The position numbers were made by a program, and so were the translations under genes. From CAYYWV01 sp964475385 (GTDB lineage: Bacteria; Pseudomonadota; Alphaproteobacteria; JAAXGF01), in NCBI GenBank assembly GCA_964475385.1, contig CAYYWV010000136.1, forward strand, positions 1 through 5,784: a DNA stretch of 5,784 bases, given 5' to 3'. The notes beneath the pieces are model-generated. The model was not told the origin of the DNA. It worked only from the letters and a program-made list of their open reading frames with translations, and did no database searches. Positions 1 through 5,784 of this stretch are shown here, piece by piece. How positions within the stretch are numbered: the first letter of the stretch is position 1; each line of letters begins with the position of its first letter.

Positions 1-364
1 CGGGGGGAAGCGCGCCGAGCGCCGCCATGTCGCGGTGAAACGCCTCGGTCGTGCGTCGGGTCAGTTCCTCGATCGGCTCGCCGCTCGCCTTGGCCTGGGC
101 GTTGATCTTGTCGTCGACGTCGGTGATGTTGCGCACGTAGGTGACATTGCCCTCGCCGTAGAGGCGGCGGAGCAGCCGGTAGAGCACGTCGAACACGATC
201 ACCGGGCGCGCGTTGCCGATATGCGCCCGGTCGTAGACGGTGGGGCCGCAGACGTACATGCGCACGCGGCCCGGCTGCGCCGGCTCGAAGCGCTGTTTCT
301 CGCGCGCAAGCGTATTGTAAAGGTAAAGGTCCACGGATCGCAGATCGGGATTAACGGTTGTCAA
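1..364 (-). CDS. cysS: Cysteinyl-tRNA synthetase, N-terminal part (cut by left edge)
   Basis: Class I aminoacyl-tRNA synthetase that activates cysteine with ATP and charges tRNA-Cys in the cytoplasm. The 121 codons visible hold the start of the Rossmann catalytic domain. They include the MYVCGPTVYD block with the first zinc-ligand cysteine (C39), the HIGH signature as HIGN (residues 48-51), and the family block NITDVDDKIN (79-88). The remaining zinc ligands, the KMSKS loop and the anticodon-binding domain lie beyond position 1. The chosen start is a TTG at 364-362, which shares bases with the gltX stop (TTGA). No ATG precedes the conserved region. An in-frame GTG at 334-332 would give MDLYLYNTLAREK, closer to the usual N-terminus of the family, and neither start has a clear Shine-Dalgarno. 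The identity is very secure; the start is not. It is the last visible gene of the block and is probably translationally coupled to gltX. Confidence 0.96.
   Translation of the reverse strand, partial: MTTVNPDLRSVDLYLYNTLAREKQRFEPAQPGRVRMYVCGPTVYDRAHIGNARPVIVFDVLYRLLRRLYGEGNVTYVRNITDVDDKINAQAKASGEPIEELTRRTTEAFHRDMAALGALPP
361..364 (-). other. TTGA stop/start overlap between gltX and cysS
   Basis: On the minus strand the TGA stop of gltX (363-361) overlaps a TTG (364-362) that opens the cysS reading frame. The arrangement resembles the common ATGA junction but uses a rare start codon. It implies termination-reinitiation coupling if the TTG is the real cysS start. A GTG 30 bases further into cysS is the alternative. 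Confidence 0.6.
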
Positions 365-1713
365 GCGACGCGGCCGCACAGCCGGGCGTAGGCCCGCGCG
401 CGGCCGATCATCGGTAACAGATTCTTCAGTTCGGGTCCATCTTCGCGGCCCGTGAGCGCGAGCCGCAAGGGGTGGAACAGCGCCCGTCCCCGCCGCCCGG
501 TGGCCGCCGCCAGCGCCCGGGTCCAGGCCGCCCAGACGCCGTCGTCCCAAGGCTCGTCCGGCAACAGCTCGGCCGCCCGGGCGGTGAAGGCGGCGTCCTC
601 GATCACGGGCGCGATCTCGCCCCGGCAGACCCGCCACCAGAGGCGGGCGTCTTCGAGGGTTCCGAGGTTCCCGCGCACCGCCTCCCAGAACCGCGCATCG
701 GCCCCTTCGATCCCGAGCTCCGCGAGCCGTTCGGCCACCGCCTCGAACGGCAGGGCGTGGAGGACGCGGGCGTTGAGCCGGGCGAGCTCGGCGGGGTCGA
801 AATGCGGCGCGGCGCGGCCGAAGCGGCCGAGATCGAAGCCGGCGACGAGATCGTCGAGCCGGGTCGCGGGCGTCACCGGATCGGCGGTGCCCAAGCGGGC
901 GAGAAGGCTCGCGATCGCGAGCGGCTCGATCCCGCGCTCGCGCAGCGCGGCGAGCGAAAGGCTCCCTTCGCGCTTCGAAAGGTTGCGCCCTTCGGCATCA
1001 AGCAGAAGGGGCAGATGGGCGAAGACGGGCGCGGCCCCGCCGCCGGCGAGCGCCTCGATCAGGGCGATCTGGACCGCGGTGTTGGCGACATGGTCCTCGC
1101 CGCGGATCACATGGGTGACGCCGAGCGCGATATCGTCGACCACCGAGGCGAGCGTGTAGGTCGGCCGGCCGTCGGCGCGAAAGACCACGGGATCGCTGAA
1201 ACTCGTAAGGCGAAAGCGCTGCGGCCCGCGCAAGAGGTCGGTCCAGGCGATCTCCGCGTCAGGAAGGCGGAACCGCCAATAGGGCTTGCGGCCTTCCGCT
1301 TCGAGCCGGGCGCGGGCCGCGTCGTCGAGGCGCAGGCTCGCGCGGTCGTAGACCGGCGGCCGCCCCCGGGCCTGGGCCTCGCGGCGCTTGGCGGCGAGCT
1401 CGTCGGCGGTCTCAAAGCAGGGATAGACGAGCCCGGCCTCCCTGAGCCGCGCGAAGGCGTCGGCGTAGCGGTCGAGCCGCTCGGACTGGCGCGCGGCCGC
1501 GTCCCAGTCGAGCCCCAGCCAGGCGAGATCCTCCTCGACGGCGGCGATATAGCGCGCCTCCGACCGCTCGGCGTCGGTGTCGTCGTGGCGGAGCAGAAAG
1601 CGGCCTTGCGCCTTGCGCGCGAACAGCCAGTTGACGAGCGCGATCCGAACGTTGCCAAGATGCAACCGCCCGGTCGGGCTCGGCGCGAATCGGGTGGTGA
1701 CGGATGCGCTCAT
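361..1713 (-). CDS. gltX: Glutamyl-tRNA synthetase (class I, bacterial type)
   Basis: Attaches glutamate to tRNA-Glu. In bacteria that rely on GatCAB amidotransferase it may also mischarge tRNA-Gln. The 450 residues open with the family block TRFAPSPTGRLHLGN. The HIGH motif is H18-L-G-N21 and the KMSKS motif is NLSKR (244-248). VIRGEDHVANT (202-212) is the conserved catalytic-domain block, and the C-terminal anticodon-binding domain ends in a recognisable ALFHPLRLALTG segment (411-422). The canonical RIEDTD block reads RHDDTD (42-47), which is unusual. The protein is slightly shorter than the usual 465-490 residues, but I see no frameshift or missing domain. The ATG at 1713 overlaps the nadE stop as ATGA and is followed at once by the conserved block, so the start is firm. 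Many alphaproteobacteria carry two gltX copies, and this one resembles the more divergent copy, but its tRNA specificity cannot be read from sequence alone. Confidence 0.96.
   Translation of the reverse strand: MSASVTTRFAPSPTGRLHLGNVRIALVNWLFARKAQGRFLLRHDDTDAERSEARYIAAVEEDLAWLGLDWDAAARQSERLDRYADAFARLREAGLVYPCFETADELAAKRREAQARGRPPVYDRASLRLDDAARARLEAEGRKPYWRFRLPDAEIAWTDLLRGPQRFRLTSFSDPVVFRADGRPTYTLASVVDDIALGVTHVIRGEDHVANTAVQIALIEALAGGGAAPVFAHLPLLLDAEGRNLSKREGSLSLAALRERGIEPLAIASLLARLGTADPVTPATRLDDLVAGFDLGRFGRAAPHFDPAELARLNARVLHALPFEAVAERLAELGIEGADARFWEAVRGNLGTLEDARLWWRVCRGEIAPVIEDAAFTARAAELLPDEPWDDGVWAAWTRALAAATGRRGRALFHPLRLALTGREDGPELKNLLPMIGRARAYARLCGRVA
1710..1713 (-). other. ATGA stop/start overlap between nadE and gltX
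   Basis: The TGA stop of nadE (1712-1710) overlaps the ATG start of gltX (1713-1711). The bases just upstream (ACGGGGC) contain only a weak G-rich stretch, so gltX translation probably depends on ribosomes finishing nadE. Confidence 0.85.
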
Positions 1714-3374
1714 GCCCCGTTGCGGAAGCGGTTGGTGATGGGATAGCGCCGGTCGCGGCCGAAGGCGCGGCGCGTGATCTTGACCCCGGGCGGCGCTTGG
1801 CGGCGCTTGTACTCGGCGATGTCGAGCATCCGCGAAACCCGGCGCACCACGTCGGCGTCGTGGCCGCGGGCGACAATCGCGTCCACGCTGTCCTCGTGCT
1901 CGATCAGGCGAACCAGGATATCGTCGAGCGCCTCATAGGGCGGCAGGCTGTCCTGATCGGTCTGATTGGCGCGCAGCTCGGCCGAGGGCGGCTTCGTGAT
2001 GACGCGCTCAGGGATCGGCGCGCCTTCCGGGCCCAGCGCGCCTTCGGGCCGGTTCTCGTTGCGCCAGCGGGCGAGCGCGTAGACGGTCGTCTTGTAGACG
2101 TCCTTGAGCACCGAGTAGCCGCCGCACATGTCGCCGTAGATCGTCGCGTAACCGACCGACATCTCGGACTTGTTGCCGGTGGTCACGACCATGGAGCCGA
2201 ACTTGTTCGAGACCGCCATCAGAATGAGCCCGCGGATGCGCGCCTGGAGATTCTCCTCGGTCACGTCGGGCTCGCGCCCCGCGAACAGGTCGGCGAGCAT
2301 CGTATCGAAGGCCGCCACCGCGGGCTCGATCCCAACCGAATCGAGGCGGACGCCGAGGCGGCGGGCGCACTCGGCGGCGTCGTCGAGCGATTCGGCCGAG
2401 GTGTAGCGCGACGGCATCATCAGGCAACGCACCTTCTCCGCGCCGAGCGCATCGACCGCGACCGCCGCGGTGAGCGCCGAATCGATCCCGCCCGAAAGCC
2501 CGATCACGACGCCCGGGAAACGGTTTTTGCCCACATAGTCGGCAAGGCCCGTAATCATCGCCTGATAGATCGCGGGAAGCCCGTCGGCGGAGCGCGCGAC
2601 CGGTCCCTGGGCGCAGGTCCAGACCCCGTCCTCGCCGCGCCGCCAACGGGTGGCGAGAACGGTCTCGCGCCAGGCGGGCGCTTGGAAGCGCAGGCTGCGG
2701 TCGGCGCCGAGGCCGAAGGACGAGCCGTCGAACACGAGTTCGTCCTGGCCCCCGACCTGGTTGACGTAGATCAGCGGCAGGCCCGATTCGGTCACCCGGG
2801 CGACGGCGAGGGTAAGCCGATCGTCGGGCTTATCGACCTCGAAAGGCGAGCCGTTGATGACCACCAGGATCTCGGCCCCGGTCTCCTCGAGGCATTCGGT
2901 CACGTCGGGCTTCCACATGTCCTCGCAGATCATGACCCCGAGCGGCACGCCCCGGAACCCGATCGGTCCCGGCGGCGGGCCGGCCGCGAAGACGCGCTTT
3001 TCGTCGAAGACGCCGTAGTTGGGCAGATCGTGCTTGCGGCGCACGGCGGCGACGCGGCCGCGATCGAGAAGCCAGGCCGCGTTGTAGACCGCGCCGCCCT
3101 CCGCCTCGGGCGCGCCGACCAGCATCGCCGGGCCGCCGTCGGCGGTGGCGGCGGCGAGTCGGTCGATCGCCGCCCGCGCGCGCGCCTGCAAGGCGGGCTT
3201 GAGCACCAGGTCTTCGGGCGGGTAGCCGATGACGACGAGCTCGGAGTAGACCACGAGATCGGCCCCTTGCGCCGCGGCCCGGGCGCGGGCGTCGAGAATG
3301 CGCGCGACGTTGCCGTCGATGTCGCCCACCGTCGGGTTGATCTGGGCGATCGCGATGACGAGGCTGTCGGTCAT
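1710..3374 (-). CDS. nadE: Glutamine-dependent NAD+ synthetase
   Basis: Catalyses the last step of NAD synthesis in the cytoplasm: nicotinate adenine dinucleotide plus ATP and glutamine gives NAD+, AMP, PPi and glutamate. The 554 residues form two domains. Residues 1 to about 250 are a nitrilase-type glutaminase with the Glu-Lys-Cys triad visible as E45 (YSELVVIGYPPEDL), K114 (RKHDLPNYGVFDEKR) and C150 (MICEDMW). From about 270 to the end is the NAD synthetase domain, with the PP-loop SGGIDS (294-299), TGNKSEMSVGY (399-409) and the C-terminal EYKRRQAPPGVKIT (521-534). Because it carries its own glutaminase it can use glutamine rather than free ammonia. Its length fits the short bacterial form rather than the roughly 680-residue mycobacterial type. 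The ATG at 3374 immediately precedes the conserved start of the nitrilase fold; no strong Shine-Dalgarno is seen. It lies 34 bp after a nicotinate phosphoribosyltransferase, supporting a shared NAD salvage role. Confidence 0.98.
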   Translation of the reverse strand: MTDSLVIAIAQINPTVGDIDGNVARILDARARAAAQGADLVVYSELVVIGYPPEDLVLKPALQARARAAIDRLAAATADGGPAMLVGAPEAEGGAVYNAAWLLDRGRVAAVRRKHDLPNYGVFDEKRVFAAGPPPGPIGFRGVPLGVMICEDMWKPDVTECLEETGAEILVVINGSPFEVDKPDDRLTLAVARVTESGLPLIYVNQVGGQDELVFDGSSFGLGADRSLRFQAPAWRETVLATRWRRGEDGVWTCAQGPVARSADGLPAIYQAMITGLADYVGKNRFPGVVIGLSGGIDSALTAAVAVDALGAEKVRCLMMPSRYTSAESLDDAAECARRLGVRLDSVGIEPAVAAFDTMLADLFAGREPDVTEENLQARIRGLILMAVSNKFGSMVVTTGNKSEMSVGYATIYGDMCGGYSVLKDVYKTTVYALARWRNENRPEGALGPEGAPIPERVITKPPSAELRANQTDQDSLPPYEALDDILVRLIEHEDSVDAIVARGHDADVVRRVSRMLDIAEYKRRQAPPGVKITRRAFGRDRRYPITNRFRNGA

Positions 3375-3408
3375 GGCGGGTCGGGGCCGGGCTATGCGCG
3401 GCCGGCGT

Positions 3409-4626
3409 TCATCGCTTGCGCAGCAGGAACTCGCGGCCGAGCTTGACCATCGGATGGCCGTCGTACGCGACGATATCGGCGGTGGCGTAGGTCTCGGGCC
3501 AGTTCTCGGGCAGGTACGAGCCGGTGCCGATCACGTCGATCGGGGCGTTCACGCTCGCCATCACCTTGCACTTGGCGACCGTGAAGCCCGAGCTCGCGAC
3601 GATCTTGGTCTTCTCGAAGCCGGCCTCGTCGAGAGCGTCGCGCAAATGATAGATGGCGGCCGCCGACACCCCGGTGCCGACCAGCCAGCGCAGCTCGGTC
3701 TCGGTCCGGTAATGGCGAACCGCCTCGGGCACATGGCGATCGAGCACGGCGTAGGACGTGGCGGTGTCGAGCCCTTCGACGAAGCGCCCGCCGTGGGTGT
3801 CGACGCGCACCGCGAGCCGGCCGGCGGCGGCGAGCTCGGGGAAGCGCCGGCAGACGGCGAGCGAATCGGTGATCTCGCGGCCGAAGTAGTCGACCAACAC
3901 GGTGAGCGGCTCGTCGGGAAAGGTCTCGTGGAACATCTCGGCCGCGCGCACGGTCGAGCCCGCATAGCCGATCAGCGCGTGCGGCATGGTGCCGCGCCCG
4001 CGCTCGTTGCCGAAGTAGTGCGCCGTGGCGTCGGTGGCGTTGCCGATAAAGCCGACCGCGCCGAGGTCGCGCTTCGCCTTTTCCGAGCCCACGCTCGCCG
4101 CATAGGCCATCATCTCGGCCATCTCGAAGCCCGCGCAGTGGCGCGCGTCCATGGCGATGAAGGCGACCCGGGGCAGCGCCGCGCACATGGCGTAGGCGTT
4201 GTAGGCGGCGACGCAGGCGGGGCCGAGCTTTTGCAGGAACAGGGTCTCGAGATCGACCAGCGCGGCCATCGAGCCGGTGATATAGAGAAGCGGCTCGCCT
4301 GCGCCGACCCACTCGCCTTCGGCGAAGTTGGGCTCGATCTCGAAGCGCGCGCCGCGCGCCGCGGCGACGCGGTCCAACCAGTCGAACATCAGCCGCGGCG
4401 CGAAGCAGACCGGACGGCGCATGAACACGGTGTAGGTGACTTGGCAGTCGCCGAAGCGCGTCACCACCGCCTTCGTGCGCTTGAAGTAATGGTCGGTCTG
4501 GGTCGCGATCTCGGTTTCCACGTCGTCCGCAGACGGCGCGGCGGTCCTGTCCCCCGCCGGCGTCGCGGCCGGCGCGGCCGACCCGACCGCCGCCGGGTCA
4601 GGACGCTTTGGCGACGCGCGTCGCAC
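3409..4626 (-). CDS. pncB: Nicotinate phosphoribosyltransferase, archaeal-type family
   Basis: Predicted to join nicotinate to PRPP, giving nicotinate mononucleotide and PPi with ATP support: the entry step of Preiss-Handler NAD salvage. Recognisable blocks are TDHYFKRT (44-51), GTMPHALIGYAG (212-223), whose H216 aligns with the phosphorylatable histidine of the family, VRVDTHGGR (273-281), IVASSGF (342-348) and the phosphate-binding stretch DVIGTGSYLP (364-373). These resemble the archaeal (Thermoplasma-like) branch more than enteric PncB. The region between DTHGGR and the ASSG strand (about 282-341) looks longer than in archaeal relatives. Residues 1-35 are Ala/Pro-rich and resemble no domain. 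The start is GTG at 4626, chosen for an AAGGAG seven bases upstream; GTG at 4521 is the alternative and would remove that extension. It overlaps aroG by 29 bp and precedes nadE by 34 bp. Nicotinamide or another base as substrate cannot be excluded from sequence. Confidence 0.87.
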   Translation of the reverse strand: MRRASPKRPDPAAVGSAAPAATPAGDRTAAPSADDVETEIATQTDHYFKRTKAVVTRFGDCQVTYTVFMRRPVCFAPRLMFDWLDRVAAARGARFEIEPNFAEGEWVGAGEPLLYITGSMAALVDLETLFLQKLGPACVAAYNAYAMCAALPRVAFIAMDARHCAGFEMAEMMAYAASVGSEKAKRDLGAVGFIGNATDATAHYFGNERGRGTMPHALIGYAGSTVRAAEMFHETFPDEPLTVLVDYFGREITDSLAVCRRFPELAAAGRLAVRVDTHGGRFVEGLDTATSYAVLDRHVPEAVRHYRTETELRWLVGTGVSAAAIYHLRDALDEAGFEKTKIVASSGFTVAKCKVMASVNAPIDVIGTGSYLPENWPETYATADIVAYDGHPMVKLGREFLLRKR

Positions 4627-5784
4627 CCGCCCGCTCCTTCTTCAGCGCCTCGGCGATCAGGAACGCGAGTTCCAGCGCCTGCGAAGCGTTGAGCCGCGGG
4701 TCGCAGTGCGTGTGATAGCGGGCGGCGAGGCTCTGCTCGGTGATCTCCTGGGCGCCGCCGATGCACTCGGTGACGTCCTGGCCGGTCATCTCGAAATGGA
4801 CCCCGCCCGCATACGTGCCTTCGGCGAGATGGACGGCGAAGAACCCTTCGACCTCGGCGAGGATGCGGTCGAAGGCGCGGGTCTTGAACCCGGTCGAGGA
4901 CTTGACCGTGTTGCCGTGCATCGGGTCGCAGGCCCAGACCACCTTGCGGCCTTCGCGTTTGACCGCGCGCACCAGCGGCGGAAGATGGGTCTCGACCTTG
5001 TCGGCCCCCATCCGCGCGATCACCGTCAGCCGGCCGGGCTCGTTCGCCGGGTTGAGCACGTCGATCAACCGCAAGAGCTCGTCGGCTTCCATCGTCGGGC
5101 CGGCCTTGACCCCGATCGGGTTGCAGACCCCGCGCAGGAACTCGACATGGGCGCCGTCGAGCTGCCGGGTGCGGTCGCCGATCCACAGCATATGCGCCGA
5201 GCAGTCGTACCAGTCGCCGGTGGTGCTGTCGATTCGCGTCAGCGCCTGCTCGTAGGGCAGCAGAAGCGCCTCGTGCGAGGTGAAGAAATCGGTCTCGCGG
5301 ATCTGCGGCGCGGTCGCCGAGGTGAGCCCGCAGGCGGCCATGAACTCGAGGGTCTCGGTCAGCCGGTCGGCGAGTTCGCGGTAGCGCTCGCCCTGGGGGC
5401 TGCGGGCGACGAAGCCCTGGTTCCAGCGATGGACCTCGTGCAGATCGGCGTAGCCGCCCTGGGCGAAGGCGCGCAGAAGGTTGAGCGTCGCCGCCGCCTG
5501 GCCGTAGGACGCGATCAGACGCTGGGGATCGGGCGTGCGCGCCTCGGGCGTGAAGGCCATATCGTTGACCATGTCGCCGCGGTAGCTCGGCAGCTCGACC
5601 CCGTCGCGAACCTCGGTCTCGGCCGAGCGCGGCTTGGCGAACTGGCCCGCCATCCGGCCCACCTTGACCACCGGCAGCGCGGCGCCGTAGGTCAGCACCA
5701 CCGCCATTTGCAAGAGCACCCGGAAGGTGTCGCGGATGTTGTCGGCGTGGAACTCGGCGAAGCTCTCGGCGCAGTCGCCGCCCT
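4598..5784 (-). CDS. aroG: 3-deoxy-D-arabino-heptulosonate-7-phosphate synthase, class II (cut by right edge)
   Basis: Condenses phosphoenolpyruvate with erythrose 4-phosphate to DAHP, the first committed step of the shikimate pathway to aromatic amino acids. The visible 394 residues are open to the window edge and begin with GGDCAESF; roughly the first 60-70 residues of a typical 450-470-residue class II enzyme are missing. The four expected metal ligands are all present, numbered from the first full codon: C4 (GGDCAES), H289 (DPMHGNT), E331 (GGVHFEMTGQ) and D361 (HCDPRLN). The substrate-binding block GRMAGQFAKPRS (42-53) and GVKAGPT (224-230) are intact. The GTG at 5719 is not the start, because the conserved metal-site cysteine block is in frame upstream of it. 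The gene ends with TGA at 4598, inside the next gene. Class II enzymes are often called aroG, aroF or aroH, so the symbol is conventional. Its feedback control is not readable because the N-terminal region is absent. Confidence 0.96.
   Translation of the reverse strand, partial: GGDCAESFAEFHADNIRDTFRVLLQMAVVLTYGAALPVVKVGRMAGQFAKPRSAETEVRDGVELPSYRGDMVNDMAFTPEARTPDPQRLIASYGQAAATLNLLRAFAQGGYADLHEVHRWNQGFVARSPQGERYRELADRLTETLEFMAACGLTSATAPQIRETDFFTSHEALLLPYEQALTRIDSTTGDWYDCSAHMLWIGDRTRQLDGAHVEFLRGVCNPIGVKAGPTMEADELLRLIDVLNPANEPGRLTVIARMGADKVETHLPPLVRAVKREGRKVVWACDPMHGNTVKSSTGFKTRAFDRILAEVEGFFAVHLAEGTYAGGVHFEMTGQDVTECIGGAQEITEQSLAARYHTHCDPRLNASQALELAFLIAEALKKERAGATRVAKAS
4634..4639 (-). promoter_or_regulatory. 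Shine-Dalgarno for the phosphoribosyltransferase
   Basis: AAGGAG on the minus strand, seven bases before the GTG at 4626. It lies inside the final codons of aroG (the LKKERAG segment), so the bases serve two genes. It is the only strong ribosome-binding site at a gene start in this window and decides the choice of GTG 4626. Caution: the same bases encode lysine and glutamate codons in a conserved part of aroG, so the match may partly be coincidence. Confidence 0.6.

Noticed and set aside
35..391. A plus-strand open frame of 118 codons at the left edge
   Set aside because: It is antisense to the conserved N-terminal part of cysS, including its HIGN motif, so it is a shadow frame.
472..1746. 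Plus-strand open frames of 424 and 235 codons opposite gltX
   Set aside because: Both lie within a gene with intact synthetase motifs, and their products look like GC-rich antisense translation.
1790..1809. Exact tandem copy of the 10-mer GCGGCGCTTG
   Set aside because: It encodes part of the conserved NadE C-terminal motif KRRQAPPG, so the repeat follows from protein sequence and codon bias rather than a regulatory or mobile repeat.
3375..3408. Possible hairpin or terminator between the phosphoribosyltransferase and nadE
   Set aside because: Only a GCCGG/CCGGC stem of about five pairs with an eleven-base loop and no following T-run; easily chance in GC-rich DNA, and it would cut an evident operon.
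1704..3446. A plus-strand open frame of 580 codons opposite nadE
   Set aside because: It mirrors the codon structure of nadE, which has conserved catalytic motifs. The product is rich in Arg, Asp, Gly and His with no recognisable domain. Long antisense frames are expected at this G+C content.
3298..4692. A plus-strand open frame of 464 codons opposite the phosphoribosyltransferase
   Set aside because: Low-complexity Arg/Gly/His/Ala composition, no domain, and complete overlap with a gene whose motifs are clear.
5717..5719. GTG as the start of the DAHP synthase
   Set aside because: The frame stays open to the window edge, and the 21 codons upstream encode GGDCAESF with the metal-binding cysteine, so the gene begins beyond the window.

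Overview
The window is a dense block of housekeeping metabolism, read entirely from the minus strand, from a GC-rich bacterium (G+C well above 60% by eye). The proteins look alphaproteobacterial: a class II (plant-type) DAHP synthase, a short two-domain glutamine-dependent NAD synthetase of about 550 residues, and an early-diverging bacterial GluRS beside CysRS. A Rhodospirillales-like alphaproteobacterium is my best guess, from recollection of family sequences only. I see no mobile element, CRISPR array, RNA gene, integration scar or plausible promoter or terminator.

In transcription order (right to left) the genes are: aroG, class II DAHP synthase, entering from beyond the right edge and ending at 4598; an archaeal-type nicotinate phosphoribosyltransferase (4626-3409), starting inside the end of aroG; nadE, glutamine-hydrolysing NAD+ synthetase (3374-1710); gltX, glutamyl-tRNA synthetase (1713-361); and cysS, cysteinyl-tRNA synthetase, starting at 364 and leaving the left edge. 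The junctions are a 29-bp overlap, a 34-bp gap, a 4-bp ATGA overlap and a 4-bp TTGA overlap. This spacing strongly suggests one polycistronic transcript with translational coupling. The promoter must lie beyond the right edge, and the largest non-coding stretch is only 34 bp.

The phosphoribosyltransferase and NadE are the first and last steps of Preiss-Handler NAD salvage: nicotinate to nicotinate mononucleotide, then nicotinate adenine dinucleotide to NAD+. NadD, the middle step, is not here. The two tRNA synthetases supply translation, and GluRS also supplies Glu-tRNA for tetrapyrrole synthesis in organisms that use the C5 pathway. DAHP synthase opens the shikimate pathway. I infer co-expression of core biosynthesis genes, not a dedicated new system. 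I found no evidence of an undescribed system. The points most worth a second look are the divergent phosphoribosyltransferase with its Ala/Pro-rich N-terminus, the embedded start sites, and the altered motif in GluRS.
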